A stretch of DNA of 64,000 bases from the NCBI GenBank assembly GCA_951812925.1, contig OX638370.1:98780897-98844896 (forward strand), given 5' to 3'. The notes under the pieces are model-generated. The model ran no database searches. It was not told where the DNA came from and was given only the letters and a program-made list of their open reading frames with translations. Below are positions 12,401 through 23,360 of this stretch, one piece after another (the first letter of the stretch is position 1; the number at the start of each line of letters is the position of its first letter). A program made the position numbers and the translations under genes. Source of the DNA: Calliopum simillimum. Its lineage: Eukaryota; Arthropoda; Insecta; Diptera; Lauxaniidae.

Positions 12401-15000
12401 TGTTTCATTGTTTTCATTGGAATATTTTGTACGCACAAGTATCTATGTATACATATTACATCGCGTCATATCCTTCATTATTATGAAAGAACTTTTTAAT
12501 GTAAGCGAGCTATAGACATACTCACCTCAAATATCTATAACTAATTAACTGTAAATACACCCTTGCACATTTTCCTAACTTTGTCCGTTGACATATTAAT
12601 TGTTTTTCGTGAAATTTAACATTCAAAAGAAATCCGCTCATAACAAAAAAAATTTGTATGATTGCTGTGCCATTTTGTAAGATGGAAGCCTCAAAGCGAT
12701 GATAAAACTTTTCAAAAAATTCAGGATTCGCAATTTGCATTGTCATATGAACCATCAGTACATGGGCAAATATGACTAAAAATATACCAAATACTCGGAA
12801 AGCATTCAAAAAAATGAAATCGCTTGATGGTTTACTGCTTGAAGTCGACGGTTGAGTTACTCGATAGTAATTTCGACAAATAGAAAATGTTGTAAAAAAT
12901 CGATTTGCTGAAATTGCATGAAAAGAAATATTTAGTTAAGATATTTACAATGTTAACAGTTGAATTGCAGTTTAGTTATAATTTCAATATTAAGGGGCTA
13001 TCCATATATCTCGTGATGCTCCGAAGAGGATATGGGAAAGCATCACGGTTGGTGTATTTTAAAATTAAACTTCTCGATATATTTATCAGGAAGTTAAATT
13101 TTAACTGAATATTGTGAAAACGGCCCTAAATGTGAAACTGCCATAGCGTTAGTGTATTTTACCATCTCTGTATGTTTCATGGCCCTACAATTTATATGGA
13201 GCATGCCGAAACAGAGACGGTAAAAAACGCTAAAAGCGCCGGTAGATAGAGGGCAGAGCGCACTTCATAATATGATGAGATATGTTATGCATCATAACGC
13301 ATGTCAGTTACGCTTGTTGTTTTACAGGAATAAATTTTATTATACAAGTAGACTGCACTTCTCACATAGGTTTTCCTTCCATTTTAAACCATTTTCTTTT
13401 TTAATATATGTTTTCAACTGCAAAAATTATTTATAAATAAAGAAACAAAGGAAACGAAATATCAAACGCATCTGATGCGTTCAAATAGTTGAAAGTTGGT
13501 TTACTCTACGCATTGTACAAAGCGCACTCTCCATAAGTAGCTATGTTATCAAATCAACTGTCAAATCTCATAAAGCGCGCGCTGCACGTGTTGCTCTCTA
13601 TCTACTGGAGCGAATAACGCTCCATTTCAGGTATGGCTGTAAAACATCATTTGTGGTTTTAAATCCATAGGTCGAATTCTTTTAAGAAGTGAATACGAAA
13701 ATTTTTTAACCGAATATTTATTTATTTTATATTAATGTATATTTCAACTCCAATTCTTTTATTGCAAGTTATATTGCTAAGATCAATTTATTCTTTAGAT
13801 GGAAAGTGCAAATCATCACATGGTTGATATTGGACATATATATATTAAATAGATATTAAATAGATAAGTTACCTCTAGTTTGTAAATTTGTTTTATAAAA
13901 ATCATTGTTTTGCATGTTAAGAGGTTGTTTCATTTTAAGTATATAGTCATATATAGAAGAAATAATATTGAGCAATCCGAGAAATACAAAAATAAAGCAA
14001 GTCATATAATCCACGAAATCTATTTACCAATTAGAATTAAAAAGATAATGAATTACATGTTAGTAATGTTTACAGTCAAGAATTAAGTGGTAAAAGCAGA
14101 CATACCATATTGAAGTGATTTAGTCTTCATATCACAATACTCTATACTTGTGGACAACGAAAGTTGATAATTTCGACGAAAACCATAATTGAGACACTGC
14201 TGGATAATATGATCGAAATGCACACGTTCATCTGACTCACGTTTATGAACATCAGCATAGTATGCAATTAACTAACGATAAAAATTAATTAATTAATTAT
14301 AAGTTGATTTTAGTGAAATGCCCCCTCTAACATATGTACATATGTACATTGTTTATGTTAATAAAATGAAATTTTGAAAATCTTTATAGAGTAGCTAAAG
14401 AATTATGCTAAAATAGAGTTAAAAAGTGTATAGAATTTTCTATTGCTTGTACTTTGAATGATATGATATTTCAGAGTTCTAATGGAATTATTTATTTATG
14501 CATGTTTTTCGAAAGCATTGTACTGTTTTTCACGCAGAATGATTTTGAAATTTTATCTTTGGCTAGCAAAATATGGGATTTTACAAATTAAAAATGTCTT
14601 CAATATATCTTCAAGAGCTAATAGTAATAATAGGGTATCCAATGAGTTAAAAAATTTAATTTTCTAACGCTAACGGTAGTACATACTACGAAAATACTAA
14701 CCTCCATATGTTCAATCTTTTCTCCATACAACTGAGTCTTTTGAAACTGGCTTAGAGTGCGTAAAAGTTTTTGACATCTCTCCAAGCAAATACCAAAAAA
14801 TAAATGATCATGCCTGTAGTGACGTTGATGATCCATTGAAAAATTCGAAATTTGTTGCCATAGTAATGATGTCTCATTTGGGATAATTTCAGCATAAGCT
14901 ATGCAATAAATTGGGGATGTCGTTTGATTCATCGTGTCACTTAGGCAAGCATCATAGTCATCAAACTGATAAAGCGGAGGCATTTCTTTATACAATGTCA
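9480..15000 (-). CDS. NRF-domain acyltransferase-3 multipass membrane protein (nrf-6-like), ten exons
   Basis: Exons read on the minus strand, all joining in phase with GT/AG: 15000-14702, 14271-14106, 14019-13873, 12907-12526, 12381-12216, 11509-11430, 11355-11242, 10657-10311, 10054-9912, 9617-9480 (stop TAG). The product is about 660 residues and lacks its N-terminus. Residues 1-155 form the secreted NRF domain, with Cys residues in a DYDACL block, FGICLERC and QQCLNYG. A first membrane helix lies near 160-183. The acyltransferase-3 domain starts near 235 with FLNAFRVFGIFLVIFAHVL, whose His (about 253) is the conserved acceptor-site residue; CAHQTWYIAADMQLF (about 388-402) and TLGRITYQSFIWHVVVLRL follow, and LEFPI sits near the end. 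The family includes C. elegans nrf-6, implicated in lipid and drug transport in gut, and many fly paralogues of unknown substrate. The signal-peptide exon upstream of 15000 was not found. Confidence 0.88.
9695..9826. repeat. CATCTCTGT palindromic element, copy 1 (last intron of the nrf-6-like gene)
   Basis: The core runs AACCATCTCT, TTCCATACAATTTATAT, GAAACAGAGATGGTT, an inverted repeat around an AATT centre. Outer bases AGCGTTATTCG and AAACGCTCC are also partly inverse. Three more copies lie in other introns of the same gene. Confidence 0.7.
10727..10800. repeat. CATCTCTGT palindromic element, copy 2
   Basis: The core AACCATCTCTGTCTGTTTCA, then ATGCAATTTATATGCAG and ACCGACAGAGAC, matches copies 1, 3 and 4. 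The right arm is decayed. It lies in the intron between exons 10657 and 11242. Confidence 0.65.
11732..11835. repeat. CATCTCTGT palindromic element, copy 3
   Basis: Opposite orientation: GGAGCGTTATTCGAGTG, ACCGTCTCTGTTTTGGCATG, ATATAAATTGTATGGACATG, GACAGAGATGGTATGG. It lies in the intron between exons 11509 and 12216. Confidence 0.7.
12990..13128. repeat. Decayed TIR fragments (GGGGCTATCC end and TTAACTGAA..GGCCC end)
   Basis: 12994-13014 (GGGGCTATCCATATATCTCG) resembles the GGGGCTGTCCATAAA ends of the elements at 21415 and 57388. 13100-13127 resembles the right end of the element at 2283-2409. This is a patchwork of solo ends, not a full element. Confidence 0.4.
13146..13235. repeat. CATCTCTGT palindromic element, copy 4
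   Basis: AGCGTTAGTGTATTTTACCA leads into TCTCTGTATGTTTCATGGCC, CAATTTATATGGAGCATGCC, GAAACAGAGACGGTAAAAAA and CGCT. It lies in the intron between exons 12907 and 13873. A further GGAGCGAATAACGCTCC palindrome at about 13608-13624 may be the true outer end of a longer version. Confidence 0.65.
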
Positions 15001-15819
15001 CTGTAAATAAAATTCAAATTTTTTTTGAAACTTGTAACTTTCTATGGAAAAACGAAAGATGTCTTTAAACTTTTAATTGTTCGAATAGACCTTATATATA
15101 TTTTTTTTTGTTAAACAGAGATTTTCTTATATTATATTAAATTCTTATGAATAGCCACTAACTGTAGGCCAAACTTTTGTGGTACGTGTACAGCCAAACT
15201 TTAAGCCCATGTTGAGGATATTAGCAAAGGTTATAAATCTTACTATTAAATTGAGCATGTGTATAATTCAAGCACAAAACCAGGTAACACAAGATAAAAT
15301 ATTTCATAAACATATTTTATTTGTATAGTTTAAAAGCACAACGTTTTGCAATTTATTATTTTATTTTGTAGTTTCTATATGAAACATGCAGTTTATTTAA
15401 GCTTTGAGAGTTAACTAAATTCATATCGACATTTACCATTCAAGTTTTAAGATTTTATAAGCTTTCGCATGTCTTTAAGTTATGCATGAGTAGAGATGAA
15501 GATTCATATCCAAAAGATTATAATTTCAGAGATGCGATGCACGTGCATTGAATATTAATTTTTTTTTTTTCAAGATCATCTACACTTTTATTTGCTTACT
15601 ATTATTTTCATACTGTCTACTATGCCTACACAAAGCAAACAATTTGGTTATACCTATGCATTATACCAAAATTTGATAATAATTAACAAATGGTAGATGT
15701 TATACAGGCAAACTAAATATTTTATATTAATTACCTTGGAGATTTTATAAAATTCGGTTAAACCTAAAAATATATTCTTCTCATTTTTATTCTCTTCACT
15801 CAGGGTATATTCAATTTGT

Positions 15820-15970
15820 CCTTCTGTTTGTAACAGTGAGAAGAAAGCAGGATTGGAAAAGTATATATGTACATATATTCTTGATCAGCGTTACCTCTTG
15901 AGCCGATACAGCAATGTCCGCCTGGCTGGCTGGTTGTCTGTTGTGGAAATATTTTTCATGGGAAAACTAA
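15820..15970 (-). repeat. Retroelement-like fragment (AATATACCCTG / CTGATCAAGAATATAT type)
   Basis: On the minus strand the order is GGCGGACATTGC, then TAACGCTGATCAAGAATATA, then CTGTTACAAAC and GAATATACCCTG. The same order occurs on the plus strand at 42418-42560. It resembles the non-coding tail of a dispersed fly repeat. An open frame across it ends at a plausible donor, but it is repeat-derived. Confidence 0.6.
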
Positions 15971-16370
15971 GCAAGATAATTCGATAAAATTTGGTGCACT
16001 ACCTCTGTCATCAAATTCGGAATAAAGGGTGTGGCACTCCCATATAAGTAGAAGTTTAAAAATGCTGTACTGAAAACGTTTTTTGAGATAATCTAGCCAA
16101 ATTTCACTCAAACACTAGGAACAGTAAATACTGGTGTGAAGAAGGTGTGGCACCTCCTATATAAGCAAAAGATTTAAAATGCTATACTTAATGCGTTTTT
16201 TGAGATAATCCAGCCAAATTTCACCCAGCTACTAAGTTTAAGAAATATGTATAAGTTCTGATCAGAAAATCTGTATGTACATGAAATAGATTTGGAATTT
16301 TTTATGGTCAAAATATTAAATAAAACGACATGAAAATGTGCACAAATGTATCAGCAATAGCATTTAGTTA

Positions 16371-17255
16371 GGGCCAGTTTTTCAGTGCAAGTTTAAACTT
16401 CGTTTAAACTAAGTTATATTAAATCCGTTTAAATTGTTAAACTCGTTTAACTATGAAATGACTTTTTCAGTGCGAGTTTAACTGAAACTCGTTACTTTGA
16501 TTTAAGTAGGCATTACTGAAAAATGACAAGCTGTTGACGTATAAATATTGAAATTTTTCCTTCTGATTCTTCTGGAAAGCTGAAGCAATGACAGGAGCAG
16601 AATCAGCAACAATAAAGCAGCGGGTTTCTACAAAAAAAATTTTAATTGCACGTGTTCCTGCGAAAAGTTATTTATGAGGCTCTCAATTATTGGAGTTTGG
16701 CCACCACAACGGTTGGCCTACATTTATTATATCAACGCTTAGCAAGTGCAACGTGATCAAGTCGAAATGCGGATGTTGGTGACTGGTATAGGGAGCCAGT
16801 GTCAAAGCTTTGCCCAAGGGCATCTTGGTTGCTCCCAATGTATAAGCAATTTTATGGTCATAATGATTGGAAATCATATACAGAACGTGATCACATTAAA
16901 TAGTGGTCAAAAGTGAAGTTTATGAATTTCTTATTTTCAAAATTAAATAATAAAAGACGAAGAATAAATTTCCGAACAATTGAAATAAATTTTTTTTTTT
17001 TCAAATTATGGATTTTTTCTATCCATTTATTTATTTGTTTTTTTTTTTCGTTCTTTTTTATAAAATATGCCAATTTTGATTTATTTATCAACAGTTGTCA
17101 AAATAAAATTATAGGTTAAACGGAACTTAAACGGCCAATATCGTTCAGTTAAACGAAGTTTAAACTACGTTTAACATTCACTGAAAAACTCATTCCTGAG
17201 TTTAAATTTAGTTTAAACCAGAAAATGAGTTAAGCTCGCACTGAAAAACTGGCCC
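16371..17255. mobile_element. 885-bp TIR element with TTA duplication
   Basis: Ends GGGCCAGTTTTTCAGTG and its exact inverse at 17239-17255; TTA flanks both sides (16368-16370, 17256-17258). The subterminal arms are rich in GTTTAAAC-type motifs in inverse orientation (16393-16470 and 17120-17215). No intact transposase was found; the middle (16580-16900) has normal base composition and could be a decayed coding remnant. G-rich ends with a 3-bp TTA target fit PIF/Harbinger-type elements (inference). Confidence 0.8.
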
Positions 17256-17259
17256 TTAG

Positions 17260-19080
17260 TGCTGGATCACACCACAGATAGGATAGTTGCGAAACAATCT
17301 TATCTGAATAGTGTTTGTATAGCAAACACACAGGCGATATCAAATCGCTCGTGTGTTTGCTCTCATATACTTTACTGAAACAGCGTTTTTCAGGTAAAAA
17401 CACAAATGTATCAGGCATATTTGGCATAGAATCTTTGTGCGGAATAAACATTGCGGATTTTTGCATCGCGGCTTCCCTTCCTTGATATATTTAGGTAAAT
17501 ACCAGGCGAAAAATGAATAAGCACATGTGCAATAATGTCTTTATAAACTAAAATATTAATTTTTTAATTATATTTCACATAGCACAACATGATGTATGAA
17601 TGATATTTGCTATCTGAGTCCCGGTGAATGATGGTTCCGTAAAGGACGAACTATAAATTCGAAAAAATCCACTGAAATAAAAACAAAATTTTTGAGGGTA
17701 AAATTTTATGGTCATAGATGTTTCTTTTTATTTTTAATAAATGTTTAAAATAAAAGTTTGTTAATTTTTACTTTATGTGATGTAACCTGTGACTAACCCT
17801 AATAAATTTTTAGTGCAATAGGGCATTATCGTAATATGCAATCAGTACCAACTTCATGTGCATACGTCGACTACGTTTTCTCAGAGAAAGTGCGAGAGAA
17901 ACGACAAGAAGACAGAGAACAAGATATGCCACCATTCAGGGCTGCCAGATTGAGAAATCTTTATCCCATTTTGGGGAGAATTAAAAGATGTGGAGAAATT
18001 TTGTCGACATGAAATAAGTGGAGAAATGGTTTGAGGAAATATTTTTGATATGAAAAATTTTCGGGGAAAGAACCTTATAGCCTATTTTGACCGAAGATTT
18101 AGCTCCGCTGAGCTAAGTAAATCACAACGCTAAGTCCAGTTAACACCGGTCGAAATATATTTATTTTTGTCAGTAAATGCCAGAAACAGTAAAATTAAAC
18201 TTGTCTTTCATTTTCTTTTTAATATAAATTTTCAATTTGCTTTGTGTTTAAAACCAATTGTTAAAATTCAGGGGAGTCTCTGGGTCGAAAATTGCCAAAA
18301 TAGATGGCTTTGCTGTGATTAAATCTCAACAGAAATAGATTTGTTATTGTATGATAAATCATGAGATCATGATGATTAATCATGAGGCTTAGCGCTAAGT
18401 TCAGAAACTGCTTTTAATCACCTTTGAAATCTGCGATGAAAACAGGCTACAAGCATTTTTTCTTGGATTAGTTATCGGTTTTGATTCCTCCATATTGATT
18501 TCACAGCATAAACTTGCAAAAGATTAAATTTTTAACTTACAATACATTCGGTTCGAATCGATTCTAACGAAAATATAACTAGAATCGACAAATATTATCC
18601 GAAAGTCAAAAATCTTTGTTTTTCTTTTTTTCGGGAACAAATTCAGAAATGTATACCAAAAAAAATTATTTGTTATTTTAACATGAACACTGGTATTGTA
18701 GCAGATTTTATAGTTATTGGAGTTGAAAATATTGAAGCTGTCTTGAACCAATAGAAAGTTCTCTTCCGAATTCCATTGCGAAATTATAGATAGGAGCTGT
18801 TTCGCTACTACACTGTGAAACCATTTAACAATTTTTTTTTTAGGGAAAATTAAAAAAAAGCTAGTTAATTTTGAGGGAAAACAAATTTATAGAAAAAAAA
18901 TTATGGATTTTTGGTTTAGCTAATGGTGTATTAGAAGTCTTTTAATAAATATCCATTAAAAAAAATTTGTTATTTAGAAAAAACTTGTCGGGGAAAATTT
19001 AAATTATTAAGTCCATTTTGGGGAAAAAAAGGTTTTTTTATGGGGAAAGTTCGAAATAATCATCTGCGAACCCTGCCAAC
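17260..19080. other. Non-coding stretch, no gene seen
   Basis: AT-rich DNA with G/A-rich phrases repeated loosely between about 17940 and 19070 (variants of GGGGAAA plus TTTTTGG), suggestive of a decayed repeat. Short open frames (17230-17466 and 18524-18751, minus) show no recognisable domain. Confidence 0.45.
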
Positions 19081-20160
19081 ATTCACGACATCATTTCTTG
19101 GAAGTCAGTCGGTATGTTCGGTTGTGTTTTGAGTTGTTAAATTTTAAGTGTGAAGAATTTTTCTAACATATTTATTTAGAAAAACCCAATAACCGTAATT
19201 AAAAAGTGAAAAACAATTAATAATTAGGAAAATGCATTGCGAAAATGTACAAAAAATTCATTAATTCATAACGAAAAAGTGAAATTTATTAATTGGGGCC
19301 GCATTTTTTTCGTGTGCGAAGCGAAAGCAAGAAAATCAAGAATAAAAAATTCCAATTACGGAACGATAGGCGGCGTGTCACAAATATTTTGATTTTTTTT
19401 AGAACTTTTCCTACAGTGGTTCTAGTATAATTTAATATGCTTTAGTTAAAAGAATGGTATTAAAATGTTATGAAAAGAAATTTCGACGAATTTCGTGGAA
19501 AAGAGGAGACACCTTTTTTTGTGTGCCTGTGTGTGAAAAATTGTGCTAGCAAACGTGTTTCCTACATGCAAGTGTGGTGCTGCTGTAGTTTTTTTTCTTT
19601 AATTTTTGCTTGTCTCTATTTCCGTCGTAGGTTTTTCTTTTTGGTTCATTGAGGAGGATCCGTCGACGTTGTTGTTAACAGAGTGAAAGGCAAAAGGCGT
19701 GCTTCTGGGTGTTAATTTTTAAAAGTCTTTAATTTCTTATTTGGTCCCAAATAATGTGAAAAGCTGAAGGAAAAAAATTAAATTGGAAGTCGCATATTGT
19801 GGGAAGTGTTGAATGTCAAAATGACAGACGGCAATAGACGTCACTTCGTTTTCAATCGGTGTTTAATGCAGCAAACGTGGGCGCGAAAGAGAGTGCTGTT
19901 TTTTGTTATTGTAAAAGAAAAATGTTATCTTAGCTGACTGGACTTTCTTTTTTCGTATTGTGGCAGGCAGCAGGAGAAATGTGTGCATGTGTTAGAATTT
20001 GATGAGGCGCCACAAGTGCTGAATGGCGATCGTCAAAGTGCACGGTTCGCCTGAAGCAGCTTTTTTTTTTTGGCATCTACAATTTCGTTATTTTGATTGT
20101 GAATCTGTCCCGGCCACCGGTGATGCCCCCCTCTCCCCGGAAAGTTTGTTTAAGTCCGTA
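19081..20160 (+). promoter_or_regulatory. Candidate promoter and 5' leader region
   Basis: Base composition becomes clearly less AT-rich than the surroundings, and the stretch is free of recognisable repeats. An initiator-like TCAGTC lies at 19105-19110 (A of the motif at 19107). It could be the first, untranslated exon of the vigilin gene 12 kb downstream, whose 5' UTR has a splice acceptor at 31374, or of another transcript. No unambiguous donor was found, and a GTATGT immediately after the initiator-like motif complicates the reading. This is inference only. Confidence 0.3.
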
Positions 20161-20407
20161 CAATTTTTACGGTTGTTCCACGAAATTTAAGTAGAGGTTT
20201 TTATTTTGTTTGTTTAAAACTCAAACTGTTGAATCATTTTTGTAGAATTTCAGCAGATCGGTAATCTCCGCATAATTGAATATCTCGTTTAATTGCTTGT
20301 AACCTTATCATTATCAAGCTCCCATAAGCAAAATCTTCCCCTTGTAAATGATTTTCCCACTTAACCGTCAATAAGTTTTACCGCGATATATAAAAGAGTC
20401 TGTAGAT

Positions 20408-20802
20408 ACGGGGGGATTCGCGTACGCGAAAACTCAATAAGCGTACGCGAAAACTCAATTAGCGTACGCGAAAACTCAATTAGCTTATGCGAAAACTCAA
20501 TTTGCGTACGCGAAAACTCAATTAGCGTACGCGAAAACTCAATAAGCGTACGCGAAATCCAGTGAAGTTTTTTCCCCCAGGACGCAGCTTCGTTACAACA
20601 GTAATTTTACATAAAAGTAGGGGTAAGTGGGCAGCCTGCGGCCGCAGCTCAGGATTTAAAACTGTCAGACATCCAACGCCGGCTTTGCGGAGGCCTTCGG
20701 CCGCGGATCGGTATATAAATTAATCAAGTTCCCCGGGTGAAAGAACTTCTCTGGATTTCGCGTACGCTAATTGAGTTTTCGCGTACGCGAGTCCCCCCGT
20801 AT
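20408..20802. mobile_element. GC-rich TIR element with CGTACG minisatellite
   Basis: Left end TACGGGGGGATTCGCGTACG and right end CGTACGCGAGTCCCCCCGTA are near-exact inverse copies, continued inward by CGAAAACTCAA / TTGAGTTTTCG. Inside are the minisatellite (20421-20566) and two CG-rich palindromic blocks (GCCTGCGGCCGCAGCTCAGG near 20632 and GGAGGCCTTCGGCCGCGG near 20688). The element is non-coding. Its CpG density is far above the surrounding AT-rich DNA. Confidence 0.8.
20421..20566 (+). repeat. 21-bp minisatellite, about 7 units
   Basis: Tandem units GCGTACGCGAAAACTCAATW plus one A/T base, nearly identical except one unit (GCTTATGCG) and the last, truncated one. Each unit carries the palindrome CGCGTACGCG-like core. 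It sits just inside the left terminal inverted repeat of the element at 20408-20802. Confidence 0.9.
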
Positions 20803-20982
20803 AGACATTTCCTACATAAAATTGCAACGTGTCCAAACTATCCTTACATATAAGTCCAATTAATAATATGTTTAAACCGGAGATAAGCTGTGTTGAGGTA
20901 TATAAATCTCGTCATTAAATCCTACCCGTTTCCACCGCGTAAAAGATATTTATTTTCGACAGTGAATATCATAAGCGTTAAA

Positions 20983-21114
20983 ATGAAAATTATTTTTCTT
21001 CTTAATATTTACCTTCCATTTGCTTTGTTTCTAATGACATTTAATGCCAAATGTCAATTGGTCGAAAATAGGCAAAAATTGGTAGACCTGCTGAGATTTA
21101 GTCGCATATTTTAA
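20983..21114 (+). CDS. Candidate small secreted peptide ORF (43 residues)
   Basis: ATG at 20983 in a good fly context (GTTAAAATG). Residues 1-24 look like a classical signal peptide: Lys2, a long hydrophobic core (FLLNIYLPFALFLMTF) and a small-residue cleavage zone (NAKCQ). The remaining 18 or so residues are charged and amphipathic, ending in RIF and TAA. A TATA-like GTATATAAATC sits at 20899-20909, about 75 bases upstream. No dibasic-Gly amidation site is present, and I recognise no family. It could be a real short peptide gene, a first exon, or chance in AT-rich DNA. Confidence 0.3.
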   Translation: MKIIFLLNIYLPFALFLMTFNAKCQLVENRQKLVDLLRFSRIF

Positions 21115-21414
21115 AAAAATCGCGCCAGAAATATGTTCATTTATTTTTGTATGGTTAATCATGTGATTGAGACCCAGATTTAGACCTTTATCTCAAAACG
21201 GCCTTAAATGACCTCATAAATCTACAGTGGAAACGTGGTATAAGTTTTATGTTTCTTATTGAAGAGTGCAATTTGGATGGATTTTCCTGATGGATTGAAC
21301 GGAAGTTTGAACATGTTGGATTAAGCAGGGATTACTTTATTCGATTGCATATATCACAGAAAAATATAGGACATGGGAATAGGAAATGTTATGTTAAAAG
21401 GTTTTTTTTTATTA

Positions 21415-21766
21415 GGGGCTGTCCATAAAATACGTCACACTTTTATGGAGGGGGAGAGGGGGGTTGACAAATTTGTGATATAGTACAACAGATGGGGTTC
21501 TTGGAAAGTGTGATGTCACACAATTCGAATCGAAAAAAATTTCTAAGTTTTCAAGCATATTTTGTTTACAAAAAACTTTATGATTATCAAGCTTTAAGCA
21601 CATTTAATCGCTTTATTTAAAATTAAAAAAAAAACAATTGTTCAATTAATTTTAAGGTATAAAAGGTCAGAGCGTGATGTCACAAATAAAAATGTAACAG
21701 AGATTGACATGGGGGAGGGGGTCCAAAAATCGTAGAATTTGTGTGACGTAATTTATGGACAGCCCC
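21415..21766. mobile_element. GGGGCTGTCC TIR element, copy 1 (352 bp), TTA duplication
   Basis: The left end GGGGCTGTCCATAAAATACG, then TCACAC, is inverse to the right end GTGTGACGTAATTTATGGAC, then AGCCCC. TTA flanks at 21412-21414 and 21767-21769. Subterminal G-runs (GGGGGAGAGGGGGG; GGGGGAGGGGG) are shared with the larger copy at 57388-59365. The 3-bp TTA target and G-rich ends fit PIF/Harbinger-type MITEs. Confidence 0.85.
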
Positions 21767-22399
21767 TTATACACTTATTTGAGTATTGTATTTATTGCTG
21801 ATTGATATTTTTCATGTGAACTTTTTGCAACAATATTATTATTAACGTATTGTTTTTTTATTTATTTTACAAAGAAGACACGCCAAGTTTCCAAACTGGA
21901 TTTAACTACGGTACCAACTAAATAGGCCGGATTTTTTGGATTTTACAGTACAGTAAGTTACAAAACTTGTTTATATCTTTCACATTCTTTATTTTATTTG
22001 TTTCATAGGTATTTATAATAAAAAAAAATTATATATATAATATTAGCATATGTTAACTTGTTAAAAAGGAAAGCCAGATTAAGACTTAACTCTTTGGCCA
22101 ATAATTTGCAAGCTCGTCTTTGTTTGTTCTTTAGTTTACTCATGTCGCACAGAAATGAATTTTGTTTTCTTTTATACTTAATCCATAGTTTGGTTTATTG
22201 CTTATCTACTGTTTTTTTTTTTTTATATTTCGAATAGTACATATTCTGCGTTTTTTTTTTTTTAATAATTGTAATTAATTTTAGAATTTTAATTAATTTA
22301 AGAAAATAATAGGCACTGACAACAAAAGTTAACTTAAATGACTTCAAGAAATAAGCTAGAACGAAGAACTTTTTGAGCTGTCAAATTGTAAATTTTGTA

Positions 22400-22930
22400 T
22401 TATTAAACTAGCTATTACCCGGTGCCTTCTACATATACATATACCAAACTTTATTCGAATTCGTCAAATAGTTTCATAGCTATGATGGATTTTTCCAGGG
22501 TGTGGCGTCGCCAGTTTTCCTAGTTGATGCTATTTTTCCGGTGCCCTTTATATAGACTCAGAGATATGGGGAATTTTGTTTTTTAGGCGCAGATTGTTAT
22601 TTGGCTTAGCGCTCTTTACATACATATGTGCCATATTTCATTCCTAAGCGTTAGACAGTTTCTGAGATATGTCGAATTTTGTTTTTTAGTGTTGTGGCAC
22701 CGCCCATTTTTCTCTTGTGTGTCATTTAGCTTAGTGCCCTCTAAGTTTGTGGCAATTTTCATTTCAATGCGTCAAACTGTTTCTGATATGTGGAATATTG
22801 TTTTTTAAGGGCGTGGTACCGCTCATTTTTCTGGCCTATAATATTTCCCTGACCTTAACTAACACACGCTGAAAATTTCATCGAAATTGGTAAATTTATT
22901 TTCGAGTCCATAAAAAACGGCACACTAACA
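22400..22930 (+). repeat. Repeat family B (GGCGTGGCACCGCCCA units)
   Basis: Four or five diverged units of about 100 bp with the order ACATATACCAAATTTCATT, CGTCAAA..GTTTC, GAGATATG..GAATTTTGTTTTTT, GGCGTGGCACCGCCCATTTTTCT. Units are in direct orientation and non-coding. Related copies lie at about 30600-30830, 36330-36640, 47690-47960 and 63280-64000. Confidence 0.6.
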
Positions 22931-23279
22931 AGCTTTAATTTTTATTATTATTATTATTTAATGTTTAATTATGATATTTTTTTTTTTTTTCTAATTGAAT
23001 CGTGAATTGTTGTGGCTTTCATAAAATGTTTAAGAAACAAGAAAAAATATTCTCTACATTTCTCTGTATTTAACTTAATTAAATTGGTGAATGGTAATTA
23101 TTAACCAAGTGTAAAAAAGGGGTTTCATGGTCGTTCAGTCTTAATTAAAATTTTACGCTGCATTAATGCGTTTGAGACTTTGTGAACATAAAACTTACGA
23201 CTTTTGCGCTTTTAACAATTTACAATTCATCAGTTATGCTCGTCCATAGTTATGCAGTGCAGTGAGGGGATAATCAACT

Positions 23280-23360
23280 TGCTAGTATTTTTGGGGATTT
23301 CCATAAACCTCGTGGCGTTAAGATTGACCACCTCCCCCCTATATGGCGGTAGCTCTAATT
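23280..23360. repeat. Solo end of a GGGG-TTTCCATAAA TIR element
   Basis: GGGGATTTCCATAAACCTCG followed by a C-run (CACCTCCCCCC) matches the ends of the 21415 and 57388 elements. No partner end was found nearby. Confidence 0.5.

Noticed and set aside
15150..15240. Minus-strand stretch CTCAACATGGGCTTAAAGTT onward as the missing signal-peptide or N-terminal exon of the nrf-6-like gene
   Set aside because: No donor at the end, and the translation lacks the expected Trp-Ala-Leu-Lys-type NRF start.
15741..15870. Open minus-strand frame ending at a good donor, considered as an upstream exon of the nrf-6-like gene
   Set aside because: The same text (AATATACCCTG, TTACAAAC, CTGATCAAGAATATAT) recurs at 42405-42560, so it is repeat-derived; it also does not resemble the expected NRF N-terminus or give the required splice phase.
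16683..17119. Overlapping plus and minus ORFs inside the 885-bp TIR element
   Set aside because: Short, opposite frames in low-complexity A/T runs; no transposase motif could be placed.
20421..20566. Regular 21-bp repeats considered as a CRISPR-like array
   Set aside because: The units are directly adjacent with no unique spacers, and the genome is eukaryotic; this is a minisatellite.
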